The position numbers and the translations under genes were made by a program. From Anolis sagrei (lineage: Eukaryota > Chordata > Lepidosauria > Squamata > Anolidae), in the NCBI RefSeq assembly GCF_037176765.1, contig NC_090024.1, positions 248,883,953 to 248,947,952 of the forward strand: a stretch of DNA of 64,000 nt, in the 5' to 3' direction. The notes beneath the pieces were generated by a model. That model worked only from the letters and a program-made list of their open reading frames with translations. It ran no database searches and was not told where the DNA came from. Below, one piece after another: positions 55,001 to 64,000 of this stretch (positions are counted from its first letter, which is position 1; every line of letters begins with the position of its first letter).

Positions 55001-55228
55001 TGCTGTTTTATATTTTGTTGTTCTGTTTTTAATTGTATGTTGTCTTGGGCTTGGCCCCATATAAGCCAGCCCGAGTCCCTTCAGGGAGATGGAGACGGGA
55101 TAGAAAGATAAAATTATTATTATTATTATTATTTGGAACACCACAAGATGAGTCCACAGCAGACACTCTGCTGGCTGTTGTATTGGATCACACGTTGGAC
55201 ACCTCCCAAGTGTCTAGGACTCTGTGAT

Positions 55229-55272
<44 letters not shown>

Positions 55273-55930
55273 ACAACAGGATGAGTCCACAGCAGACACT
55301 CTGCTGGCTGTTGTATTGGCTCACACGTCGGACACTTCCCAAGTGTCTAGGGCTGTATCGGCAAATAATTTGTGCAGATCCCAGTAAGGTGGCCTTTTGC
55401 AGCTGGCAGATGGTAATGTTGTCAGTGCCGATTGTGTTTAAGTGCAGGCTAAGGTCTTGAGGCACTGCACCCAGTGTGCTGATCACCACTGGGACCCCCT
55501 TGACTGGCTTGTGCCAGTCTTTGCAATTCGATCTTTAAATCCTCATATCGTGTCAGCTTTTGCAGTTGTTTCTCTTCAATTCTGCTGTCGCCTGGGATTG
55601 CGACATCCATGATCCATACTTCGTTGTTATTATTATTAATGTTGACACAAAAGCACAGTATGTCACAGCAAACGAGATCTCTATGCTGGATTTCATATCA
55701 CGAAACCACAAGTTGAACACTTCCCAAGGGTTAAGGACTGTGTGATGTATTTTCGAATGATGCGTGCAGATCCAAGTCAGGTGGCCTTTTGCAGTTGACA
55801 GATCGTGATTTTGTCCATGTTTATTGTTCCCAAATGCTGGCTAAGATCTTTTGGCATGGCGCCCAGTGCACCCATTATTCCCACTGGGACCACCTGGACT
55901 GGTTTATGCAATCAGAGCCTTTGCAGTTTG

Positions 55931-56011
<81 letters not shown>

Positions 56012-59000
56012 CCTGCAAGCTCTTTGGGCCCACAGGGAGGGGCCGGCCCTTGCCAATCGCAAACCATGGGAGCTGCATGCGGTCATCCCTGGGGTGGCCA
56101 AGACTGCCCTTGAAAACTGTTGACAGCACAAATGGACTCACATCTAGTGGTGGAAGGGAGCATTGCAAAGGCCCATGTGGCATCATGTTCATGTGCTGCC
56201 ACAGGAATGGGAATGCATGTTGTCTTGGAGGCTGCGTCCCCCCCAGGGGTCTCCCCCCCCCCGCATACCCCTCACTCACCTCCCAGGAGGCTCTGTATGG
56301 AGAGGAGGATGGTGCGCACGTCGTAGAGGGCGGACCACTTGTCCTTGAGGATGTCCAGGCAGATGTTGCCTTGCAGGTCCACGTTGGGGTGGAAGCAGGG
56401 CGTCAGGAAGCGCACCGACGGCGCGTTGTACGGGTACCCGCTCGGGAACTCCAGGCACAGCTTGTACCGCAGGCCCTCGTACGCCTGCGCGGGGCAATTC
56501 ATTTACTCATTTATAGTAGTTATATACCGCTTTTCTCACTCCTACAGCGACTCAAAGCGGAGCAGATCCCCACTCACGCCAGCCTCACGCTGCCGGGCAA
56601 CGGCTCCCATTGTCCCCAGTGGGTGGTGGTCACTGGCCTCTGCTTCACCCCCCCCCCCCCAAAAGGGCTAATTAAGGAAAATTAAGCAGAGTCTGGGTGG
56701 CTACCTGGACTGTGTCAAGAAAGGGGTCCAACTGGGCCCTCTTCCTACACTAGGGTTCTACTAGAATCATAGAATCCAAGAGTGGGAAGAGACCTGGTGG
56801 GCCATCATCCAGTCCAACCCCATTCTGCCAAGAAGCAGGGAAATTGCATTCAAAGCACCCCTGACAGATGGCCATCCAGCCTCTGCTTCAAAGCTTCCAA
56901 AGAAGGAGCCTCCACCACACTCCCTCCGGGGCAGAGAGTTCCACTGCTGAACGGCTATCACAGTCAGGAAGTTCTTCCTCATGTTCAGGTGGAATCTCCT
57001 CTCTTGTAGTTTGAAGCCATTGTTCCCTTGCGTCCTAGTCTCCAGGGAAGCAGAAAACAAGCTTGCTCCTTCCTCCTCCCTGTGGCTTCCTCTCACATAT
57101 TTATACATGGCTATCATCATATCTCCTCTCAGCCTTCTCTTCTTCAGGCTAAACATGCCCAGTTCCCTAAGCCGCTCCTCATAGGGCTTGTTCTCCAGAC
57201 CCTTGATCATTTGAGTCGCCCTCCTCTGGACACTACTCCAGGCACTGCAAACTTGCCCCCCCCCCCAGGTGTTTTGGACTTTAACTCCCACAATTCCTCA
57301 CAGCCAGCCAGAGTTGGAGTCCAAACTACCTGGAGGGGAACTTGGCCCATGGCTGTCCTCAACGGAGTCCCCCTCAGGGGAGAGAAAGTGGGGCGCACAC
57401 AAACACAGCCGAGCCTCGCTTCTCCAACTGTCACTCATCCAGACTGACGTATTATTATTATTTATTATTTACAGCATTTATATTCCATCCTTCTCACCCT
57501 GCAGGGGACTCAATGTACACATACATGGCAAACATTCAATGCCAATTAGACATACAACGTATATACACAGAGGCTATTTAACTTTTTCTGGCCGCCAGAG
57601 GAGCTGTCGCTTTAATCGTCCATCTGCAACACTGAGGAAGTACTTCCACATTCCCTGCATGCTTTTTTGCTGGAGTGCTTTTTATGACCTCATAAATTAG
57701 TTAATTAGCCTCCCCACACATAGATGGTCCCTAATTTTCCTACTTGATAGATGCAACTTTCGGGTTGCAAAGGTCGACAACAAGCTACACAAAATTGGTC
57801 GGAAGCTCACTCCGATCCAGTCTGGCTTCGAACCTTCTGGTCAGAGTGATCTTAATGCAGCTGACACTCAGCCTGCTGTGCCACAATCCCAGTGCTGTTC
57901 CAGGTGTCCCTCTCAGGTGGGCCACGTCTCTTGCAATGTGGGGGTCCGTGGCATTGGGGAACAGCCCCCCTCCATTTCCCAGACAGACCCTTAGAGACAC
58001 CCAGGCACTGGATGGGCCCGGTTTGCTCTCCTTGGGCTTGGCTTTCTCCCACCAGGCTGATGCCTTTAATGCCCAGGTCAGCCAAGGCCGGGGGTTTGGG
58101 GGCCGATCCCCTCCCCAAATGGGACCCCAGCTTCCGTCCTTCAAAGTCCCAAGTGGCGTTTGGGGGCAGCAATCAGACCCAAACGGGTCAGCATTTAGCT
58201 CTGGATGAGGATAAAGCAAGAAGGCGTTTGGAGATGGGCGAGCAGATTCAATTGGGGGGTGGGGGGGGTGTTCTGGTCCTCAAACAGTGGGGGTGTGTGG
58301 GTCTCTTGGGAAGACTTTGGGTGGCACAATGGGTTGACCCCTTGTGCTGCTGAACTGCTGACCTGAAGGTTGGCAGTTCAAAGCTGCAGGTTGGGGGTGA
58401 GCTCCCGCTGTTAGCCCTAGCCAAACTAGCAGTTCAAAAACATGCGAATGTGAGTAGACCAATAGGTCCTGCCTCAGTGAGAAAAGGCAAAAAGATGTTT
58501 CAAGCAGTCATGCTGGCCACACAACCAGGAGGATGTCTATGGACAACACCGGCTCCTTGGCTTGGAAATGGAGAAAAGCGATACTATTATTATTCCTAAT
58601 AATGATGCTGACCTCTATCCCGAAGGAAGGGAGGGTGTGTCCCCCCCCCCCCCCCCGCACTCACCGTCCCAGCTGCTCCAACGATGGTCCCGATCCACTT
58701 GAAGAGGTTTTCCGACTCTGGGAAGGCCGAGACGCCCTTGTTCCCCGACATCTGTGGGGTGGTGAGTGGTGGAAGAGGTCAGGAGTGGGGGGGGGGGGGG
58801 GCGAAGGGAGTGCCCCCCCCCCCCCAAGTAGGAGGTGTGTGGGCCCAGATTCCTGGCACACAAGTGACGCTCCTTTGGGTTGGATCAAGCTATCCAGACC
58901 CCCTCGTGTCTCCCTCCCGTGACTGCAAGCCCAGCAGCCCCAGAGAACCCTCTGCTTGGGGGGGGGGGGATTGGAGAAGGGGGCTGGACTAGATGGCCTC

Positions 59001-61355
59001 TGGGGTCTCACACAACCCTATGGGTCTATGAAGGGCTCCTTCTGCTAAAACAAGAGGGGTGGGAAGGAGCGCTTGGAGGGCTTCCCTGTGGTCACTGGGG
59101 TGGGGTGGGGGGCAACATCAGCGAAGTAGGAGAGAAACATTAACTCCTTCCTGGCTTTGATGTTTTGCTTTCTCTTGGCCCAAAGAAAGCCATTTTTCCC
59201 CCAGTTGCAAGGGCTGAATGCTAGGACTGGGGCCTGCCCAAACTATAACTCCCAGCATTCCACAGCCCTGGGCCATGGTGGTTAAAGTGGGGCTGAGCTG
59301 CGTGGGTTCTGCAGTGTTCAAGGCCTTGCGAAACCACAACTCCCAGCATTCCTCAGCCCTGAGCTGGGGGCCAAACGGCATTCTTTCTGGAGAAGGCTTC
59401 CAAGGGCGGGGGTGGGGGGCAGCAGAGGGACCCCCAGGAAAAAGGGCCCGGCCGCCAGGACGTTGAAACCCCCCCCCCCCCAGGCTTGAAATCCACATTT
59501 TCTAGGCGTTGGCGGAGTCATCGTTGCTCTTTGTTTTGGTTCTATCTGCTTTGACAGTCTTATGGTCTGACCTAAGTGTTTTCAGTATTTTATTCTGCCT
59601 TGAACCATAATAAAATTATTATTATTATTATTATTATTAGCCATCCCCTGGCAAGTATGGCTGTGGCTCAGTCTATGTATATGTGTTTTGTGTTTGTATA
59701 TATGTGTGTATATATGCTTTTGTGAATGCATTGTAATGTAATTTTTTATTTTTGGCTTTTTAAGTCCCTTCTGCTGTGTTTTTCGGTGTTTTTATGAGTG
59801 ATGGTCACTCCCTGGCCTGAGAGGTGTCTTGTGTCCACATTGGGTGTCCATTCGCCCAATGGTTTTGGAGTTGTGTTAATCCCACAAATGAACTCTGCAT
59901 TTTTATTTAGATAGGTGCTAGCCATCCCCTGGCACGTATGGCTGCGGCCCAGTCTGTGTATATGCGTTTTGTGTGTGCATATATTTGTGTCTATGTGTAA
60001 ATATATGTGTGTATTTGTGCATGTTTGTGGTTTTGCGCATGCGCTGTAGCGTCTTTTTGCTTTTGTGGCTTTTGAAGTCCCTTCTGCTGTGTTTTTTCAA
60101 TGTGTTTATGAGTGATGGTCACTCGTTGGCCTGAGAGGGGTCTTGTGTCCAAATTTGGTGTCCATTCGTCCAGTGGTTTTTGAGTTATGCTAATCCCACA
60201 AACAAACAACGCATTTTTATTTATATAGAGTAGCCACCCCCTGGCATGTGTTGCTTTGGCCCAGCCTGTGTATATCTGTTTTGTGTGCGTATATATTTGT
60301 GTGTGTTTGTGTATATGTGTGGTTTTGCGCATGCGCTGTAGTCTTTTTGCTTTTGTGGCTTTTGAAGTCCCTTCTGCTGTGTTTTTTTAACGTTTTTATG
60401 AGTGATGGTCACTCCCTGGCCTGACCACAACGTCCTCCCCTGAAGGCCGGCCTGGCCCAACTCTGGCCCTCCCTCCCCCCCTCTCTCCCTTCAGGGATTT
60501 TGCACATGCGTTGACATGTATTAACGTAACTCAGGAACCAGTGGGCGAATGGACACCCAATGTGGACACAAGGCCCCTCTCAGGCCAGGGAGTGACCGTC
60601 ACTCAGAAAAACACTGGAAAACACAGCAGAGGAGACTTCAAAAGCTAAAAATATACATGGCAACACAAGGGAGGGGGGAGGGAGGCTGTGGCCCTGAGCC
60701 GTGTGGCTGAAGAGAGAGAGGCGCCTGTCCTCATGGAGGTCGCCGAGGGGGAGGGGTCCCCATTGATTGGCAGCCAAAGGGGAGGGGTCCTTGGTTGAGG
60801 GATACCCCTCTCTTCCCCCTCCACGGCTGGGACTGCAGCATAATACAGTCCTTACGTACCTCCTGCCATGCCCAGCACTTTTGATTGTATGCATTACATG
60901 TGGCCCGGCCTTTAGTTTTAAATGCGTCCTGATGTTATGGCTTTAATGTTTATTGTTTGGCTTTTTGAGTTTTGTTGTTGTGTTTGTTGTGTTGTGTTGA
61001 GGCCTGTGTGAGCCGCACCGAGTCCTTCGGGTACAAATAAAGGTAATAAATAATAATAATAATAATAACTAATAAATAATAATAATAATATAGTCTAGAA
61101 GGCCTACTCACCATCAGCGCCATGAGCTCCTGCTGCAGCCTGTGGACACAGAGAGAGAGGGAGAGAGGGGTCAGTGGGGGAGAGGAGGGAGAAAGGGAGG
61201 CTCCCCCTTGACCTTGCCCGGCCTTGCCCTGCCCTGCCCGACCTGCTCCGGACGGATCCCTTTCCGGCGGCGGCGCTCCCTGCGGCGGCGGCCTTGCCCG
61301 GGGCCGGGGTCCCGCTCGGGTCCGTGTTCTGCGAGGAAGAAGAAGAAGAAGCCAT
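52008..61355 (-). CDS. UBE2C: UBE2C, APC/C ubiquitin-conjugating enzyme E2 C (complete)
   Basis: Six exons on the minus strand: 61355-61243, 61139-61112, 58751-58665, 56484-56280, 54383-54324 and 52066-52008, giving 183 residues (human 179). UBE2C starts ubiquitin chains for the anaphase-promoting complex in mitosis. The N-terminal extension is Ser/Ala/Gly-rich ([12 protein letters not shown]..). The E2 fold follows: [45 protein letters not shown], the HPN motif at 108-110, catalytic Cys118 in [27 protein letters not shown] and [12 protein letters not shown]. The C-terminal tail [18 protein letters not shown] diverges from mammals. Intron 1 is only 103 bp and has a poor donor (GTCGGG), the weakest join in the model, yet the reading frame across it is exact. 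Introns 2-5 are transposon-rich. Confidence 0.97.
52268..52510 (+). mobile_element. CR1 LINE remnant with (GA)n
   Basis: CR1 3' end with gagctgttcagcagtggaac, preceded by a (GA)n expansion at 52,298-52,318. In UBE2C intron 5. Confidence 0.82.
52628..53475. mobile_element. Palindromic Penelope-like insertion with 12-bp target duplication
   Basis: aatctataaaag at 52616-52627 and 53476-53487. Arms 52,628-53,023 and 53,044-53,439 are inverted copies around a 20-nt spacer (centre ~53,033). The right end has ~36 extra bases ending in cgacaatac. In UBE2C intron 5. Confidence 0.95.
53488..54323. other. UBE2C intron 5, repeat-poor part
   Basis: No further exon seen; C tracts near 53,568 and 54,136. 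No repeat family recognised. Confidence 0.5.
54460..55110 (+). mobile_element. L2 ORF2 end, UTR and a second L2-type tail
   Basis: [11 protein letters not shown]-like end near 54,530, AT-rich UTR to the tail at ~54,915, then another tail copy (ggccccatataagccagccc) to 55,110. In UBE2C intron 4. Confidence 0.75.
55112..55977 (-). mobile_element. Cluster of three R4/Dong-like LINE 3' ends in (TTA)n
   Basis: Reverse pieces at ~55,133-55,227, 55,270-55,627 and 55,641-55,930 share gacacttcccaagtgtctag and the frame [38 protein letters not shown]. Each is separated from the next by TTA units. Clade assignment from the ALG..P..L and LQK..LLG.A.I motifs is tentative. An (ACT)n run follows to 56,010. 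Confidence 0.6.
56763..57235 (-). mobile_element. CR1 LINE 3' end
   Basis: Reverse copy with a long continuous frame ([40 protein letters not shown]) and the agaatcatagaatcc terminus. In UBE2C intron 3. Confidence 0.92.
57255..57350. mobile_element. Foldback MITE
   Basis: Facing ends caggtgttttggactttaac and gagttggagtccaaactacc around a short centre. Confidence 0.75.
57448..57718 (-). mobile_element. L2-tailed SINE-like element, copy 3
   Basis: Reverse of the 18,350 and 51,350 elements: tail ttctcaccctgcaggggact, body ctggccgccagaggagctgt, head taattagttaattagcctcc variant. Confidence 0.75.
57719..58317. other. UBE2C intron 3, unassigned
   Basis: 57,735-57,845 looks like a retroelement fragment ([20 protein letters not shown] in one frame); the remainder is not recognised. 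Confidence 0.4.
58318..58600 (+). mobile_element. Sauria-type SINE with tRNA head
   Basis: A-box gtggcacaatgggttgacc, B-box ggcagttcaaag, then the conserved body (cttggaaatggag at the end). Lies about 65 bp from UBE2C exon 3. Confidence 0.82.
58641..58656 (-). repeat. G16 tract just inside a UBE2C splice donor
   Basis: In the direction of UBE2C transcription the donor GTGAGTGC after exon 3 is followed immediately by sixteen G. Further G/C tracts lie at ~58,787 and ~58,814. Confidence 0.85.
59205..59400. mobile_element. Foldback-type MITE
   Basis: Repeated ataactcccagcattccaca and acaactcccagcattcctca blocks around ccatggtggttaaagtgggg; resembles 50,260-50,560. Confidence 0.5.
59638..60660 (-). 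mobile_element. Helitron-like element, three tandem copies plus one inverted piece
   Basis: Copies at 59,638-59,913, ~59,919-60,228 and 60,231-60,426 each start ccatcccctggca (or a variant) and share agtgatggtcactc. The first two end gcatttttattta, the reverse of a Helitron tctatataaataaaaatgc start. 60,487-60,660 carries part of the unit in opposite orientation. Confidence 0.65.
60661..61092 (+). mobile_element. Unassigned stretch then L2-type 3' tail
   Basis: 60,661-60,889 unassigned. 60,890-61,092 is L2 UTR and tail (tgagccgcaccgagtccttc) ending in AATA repeats 20 bp short of the UBE2C exon 2 donor. Confidence 0.6.
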
Positions 61356-61457
61356 GCCTCGCTCTCTCTCTCTCTCTGCCTTCCTTCTGTCTCTTGTCCT
61401 TCTCTTCCTTCCTTCCTCCTTCCAGGCTCTCCTTCTCCTTCTGCCGCCGCCTCCCAG

Positions 61458-61640
61458 TTTGAATGTTGCCAAGCTCCAGGAGGGCCAATCAGCGCCGCGC
61501 TACCATACTCCTCAACCAATCGCGGAAAGGAGGCGGGGCCCGGCGGGGGAATCTGTTCCCATTGGGCAACGCCCCGCTGACGAGGCCAGGGAAGGAGGGC
61601 GGAAGGGGCGTGGCTTGGGAAAGGGAGGCGGCCTTAAAGG
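61458..61640 (-). promoter_or_regulatory. UBE2C: UBE2C promoter: NF-Y boxes and CHR-like motif
   Basis: Upstream of the ATG (61,355) lie TTTGAA at 61,458-61,463 (a CHR-type sequence in inverted form) and CCAAT boxes at 61,485-61,489, 61,516-61,520 and, inverted, 61,561-61,565, within CpG-rich DNA. Multiple spaced CCAAT boxes with a CHR near the start is the layout known for G2/M genes; binding here is inferred. Confidence 0.6.
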
Positions 61641-61676
61641 GGCAACACCGGCCCTCCTGCAGGCTGTGCTTTAGGC

Positions 61677-61930
61677 CAGGGCTTCTCCACCTGTGGGCCC
61701 CTCCCCAGGTGTTTTTTTTTTTAAATAAACTTTATTGTCATTTTCAATACAGCTATAAAAACAATAGAAAAGACGCCACTACAGAACACAAGAGGCTATG
61801 AGTAGGAAACTCTCCAGGTGTTTTGGCCTACCACTCCCACAAATCCCGGCCAGTTTACCACCTCTTAGGATTTCTGGGGGTTGGAGGCCAAAACACCTGG
61901 AGGAGGGACCCACAGGTGGAGAACCAGGGA
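61677..61930. mobile_element. hAT MITE split by a retroposed sequence
   Basis: Facing ends ccacctgtgggcccctcc and gggacccacaggtggagaac with inner caggtgttttgg and ccaaaacacctgg blocks. Interrupted at 61,716-61,813. Confidence 0.7.
61716..61813 (-). pseudogene. Retroposed mRNA 3'-end fragment with poly(A)
   Basis: On the minus strand ~85 bp of unique sequence, then AATAAA (61,731-61,736 on the plus strand as tttatt), ~10 bp, then poly(A). The 11-bp repeat ccaggtgtttt flanks it at 61,705-61,715 and 61,814-61,824. The source gene was not recognised. Confidence 0.7.
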
Positions 61931-61947
61931 TTGAGGGATCAGGAGGC

Positions 61948-62310
61948 AATAGAATCCTAGAGTTGGGAGAGACCTCCTGGGCCATCCTCCAGTCCAACCC
62001 CATTCTGCCAAGAAGCAGGAATGTTGCCTTCAAACCACCCCTGACAGATGGCCATCCAGCCTCTGATTAAAAGCTTCCAAAGAAGGAGACTCCACCACAC
62101 TCCCTCTGGGGAAGGCAGAGAGTTTCACTGCTGAACAGCTCTCACAGTCAGGACGTTCTTCCTCGTGTCCAGATGGCATTTCCTCTCTTGTAGTTTGGAG
62201 CCATTGTTCCGTTGCGCCCTAGTCTCTCTCCAGGGAAGCAGAAAGGAAGCTTGCTCCCTCCTCCTCCTCCCTGTGGCTTCCTCTCACATATTTATACATG
62301 TGAGAGGAAG
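61948..62310 (-). mobile_element. CR1 LINE 3' end
   Basis: Reverse CR1; its inner end forms a perfect 15-bp inverted repeat (tggcttcctctcaca at 62,274-62,288 with its complement at 62,299-62,313). Confidence 0.85.
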
Positions 62311-62720
62311 CCATATTTGTTTCTTGACAAAAGCATGGCATAAATTAGTATAAAACCAATAAACATAGAAGGCACACAGGCCGCTAGATATCTTTTGACC
62401 CAAAATGGGCAACAGCAACAGCATTGTCTGCAGCCTCCAAGCACTCTTCCTGCGTGGGCAAGCCAGAAGAGCCAAGCCATCCCAGAGTAATAATAATCCT
62501 AGAGTAATAATACAGCTGGAAGAGACCACCTGGGCCATCTAGTCCAATCTCCTGCCAAGCAGGAAAAGCACAATCAAAACACCCCCGGCAGATGGCCCTC
62601 CAGCTATCATCATCATCATCATCATCATCTTTCGGGGGTGCTTTGAAGGCAATATTCCTGCTTCTTGGCAGACTGGGTTGGCCTCTTCCAATTCCAGGAT
62701 TCTGGGATTCCATGATCAGC
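62311..62720. mobile_element. LINE C-terminal scrap and two CR1 scraps
   Basis: Minus-strand EECLEAADNAVAVAHFGSKD at about 62,384-62,450 is a LINE ORF2 end; 62,495-62,600 (reverse) and 62,635-62,720 (sense) are CR1 pieces around an (ATC)n run. Confidence 0.6.
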
Positions 62721-62769
62721 CAGAAAGACCAATGGCCCTGATGGTTGGGGATGGGGACGCTTCTCTCTT

Positions 62770-63010
62770 GCCCAAGGATGATGGTCTTCCAAGTGTAGTG
62801 GTCCGTAGGTGACTGTGGACCCACAGTGAGAACATCGGTTTCCAGACGGAAGGCGGTCCCAGTCAGGGTTGGCTTGACGCGCCTCCTTCCTCTTGGCATG
62901 TTTCTCCCTTTCGCCCTCCATTCAGGCTTCTGTGAATTCTGCAGCACTGCTGGTCACAGCTGACTTCCAGTTAGAGCACTCAGGGGCCAGGGCTTCCCAG
63001 TTGTCTCTCG
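62770..63010 (-). repeat. LINE C-terminal remnant shared with 31.6 kb
   Basis: Blocks cagtcagggttggcttgac and gcagcactgctggtcacagc match 31,690-31,840. Bases 63,011-63,517 beyond it are unassigned apart from a C run near 63,447. Confidence 0.65.
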
Positions 63011-63517
63011 GTGTCTGTGCCCATCTTTGAATCTGCCCAATCTCTCTTCCTGCCCACCTTTGTTGAGTGGGGAGTAGAGTGACTGCTTTGGGGCTCGTGT
63101 ACGTGGGAAAGGGCAGGCACCTGAGGTTTTGAGGAACTTATGGCATTGCAGGCAAAGCCCTGTCTCGATGTACTCCGAACAAGGAAGATGTACGGTATGT
63201 TCACCCTCTGTGCGCCTTGGGGTTGTCTTTCACGAGAAGACTCAATCCGTAGCAACACCAATGGAGCCAAGGACCCTCCTGACACATCTGCACGGCAGAA
63301 TTAATGCTGGATTGGCACCACTTCGTCTGCCAAAAGAAGCCACACCACTGACTGAACCACAGTGGTCGAAGCTGCGCCCAAGTGCATCTGTCCCTCAGTG
63401 TGGGGACCCTTCCTCATAAGTGACAGTGGGCTGGGATTGTGCTCCCCCCCCCCCCCCCCCGACACAGAGTCTTCCCAAAAGGAGGAGAAGAGGCTTCCGG
63501 CCGGAGTGAGTGGTGTG

Positions 63518-63523
63518 TTTATT
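63518..63523 (-). terminator. DNTTIP1: DNTTIP1 polyadenylation signal
   Basis: AATAAA on the minus strand ~125 bp past the DNTTIP1 stop. Confidence 0.7.
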
Positions 63524-63648
63524 AGGATGAAGATGGTTGTGGTGGTGGTTTCCAGAGGTCCAGCCCAGAGGCAAGGAGAGAGAGAGAGAGTGAGCGCAGT
63601 CAGGGGGGCGGATCCTGCTCTGCCCCCCCACCCCCACCGCCCCTTCCC

Positions 63649-63790
63649 CTATGCGTCCTTGGGGGGCGGGGGTGGGGGGTCCCCTTCGCACCCGCAGCGC
63701 AGGGCCTCCATGGCGGTGCGCATCTTCTGGGCCATCCAGGCCGGCGCCGTGAAGGGCTTCAGTTCATCCAGCTTCAGCTCCAGAGATCCT
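63649..63790 (-). CDS. DNTTIP1: DNTTIP1 (TDIF1), last coding exon only
   Basis: Minus-strand exon with acceptor CAG at 63,791-63,793 and TAG stop at 63,649-63,651, coding 46 residues after a split codon. GSLELKLDELKPF, APAWMAQKMRTAMEAL follows the known C-terminus of DNTTIP1 (LDLKLEELKSF..PSWMVEKMRKYMETL in human), then diverges into a Pro-rich end (PPPPPPKDA). DNTTIP1 is the dimeric scaffold of the MiDAC HDAC1/2 complex; its C-terminal half contains the DNA/nucleosome-binding SKI/SNO/DAC-like domain. The rest of the gene lies right of the window, and the intron continues to 64,000 with an (AAC)n run near 63,851-63,873. The neighbour and orientation match the human locus, which supports the call. 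Confidence 0.9.
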
Positions 63791-64000
63791 CTGACAAGGG
63801 ACAGAGAGAGGGAGAGAGAGAGAGAGAAAGCGCCATCAGCACCTTCAGGAAATAACAACAACAACAACAACAACCACAACTGCTCACAGCTTGTCATTGG
63901 AAAGGTCAAACCAGACAGGCAGAAGGAATGTTTTTTTGGAAAACAGAGCAACGACATGAAGGGTCATTCCTTCCTGCCTGCCAAGGAGGGAGAAGGGGAA

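Noticed and set aside
58318-58420. tRNA gene
   Set aside because: A and B boxes are present, but the sequence does not fold to a tRNA and continues into the Sauria SINE body.

Overview
This window looks like a GC-rich, gene-dense but heavily transposon-invaded stretch of a squamate reptile (lizard-type) nuclear genome. The evidence is five vertebrate genes with GT-AG introns, many CR1 and L2 LINEs, Sauria-type tRNA-derived SINEs, Penelope-like elements, Helitrons, hAT MITEs and long TTA microsatellites. The species cannot be fixed from the sequence.

Gene layout, left to right: ACOT8 (+, exons from GRHYW onward; the 5' end lies outside the window), SNX21 (-), TNNC2 (+, complete), UBE2C (-, complete) and DNTTIP1 (-, last coding exon only). 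This is the same gene set, order and relative orientation as human 20q13.12 (DNTTIP1-UBE2C-TNNC2-SNX21-ACOT8), read from the other end. The products act in unrelated processes: peroxisomal acyl-CoA hydrolysis, endosomal phosphoinositide sorting, fast-muscle calcium switching, APC/C ubiquitination and the MiDAC deacetylase complex. The linkage is therefore syntenic, not operon-like. All splice junctions given were read by eye from reading-frame continuity and GT/AG borders, and the proteins agree with remembered family sequences. No alignment was run.

Region by region: 1-7.6 kb ACOT8, with a CR1-derived ~132-bp tandem array and a 124-bp perfect-centre palindrome in its last intron. 7.7-10.3 kb a LINE with six tandem copies of its YADD segment and a nested insertion. 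10.7-23.0 kb the SNX21 coding region, with a CR1+SINE tandem duplication whose copies were later hit by different elements. 23-38 kb SNX21 upstream/intergenic DNA, with a GC-rich NRF1-motif region (candidate promoter, 29.4-30.5 kb), a 2.4-kb composite Penelope insertion, a solo LTR and a 1.37-kb Helitron packed with minisatellite. 39.2-47.7 kb TNNC2 with a CCAAT/TATA promoter. 47.8-51.9 kb a convergent intergenic region with a second LTR of the same family. 52-61.6 kb UBE2C, with a palindromic Penelope insertion, a nested R4/Dong-like LINE cluster and Helitron-like tandem copies in its introns, and an NF-Y/CHR-like promoter. 62-64 kb repeats and the DNTTIP1 3' end.

The most notable signal is structural. 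At least three Penelope-like insertions are head-to-head palindromes bounded by clean 11-13 bp target duplications. Two different LINEs have each spawned an internal tandem array. One insertion is a SINE-LINE chimera inside a single perfect 12-bp target duplication.
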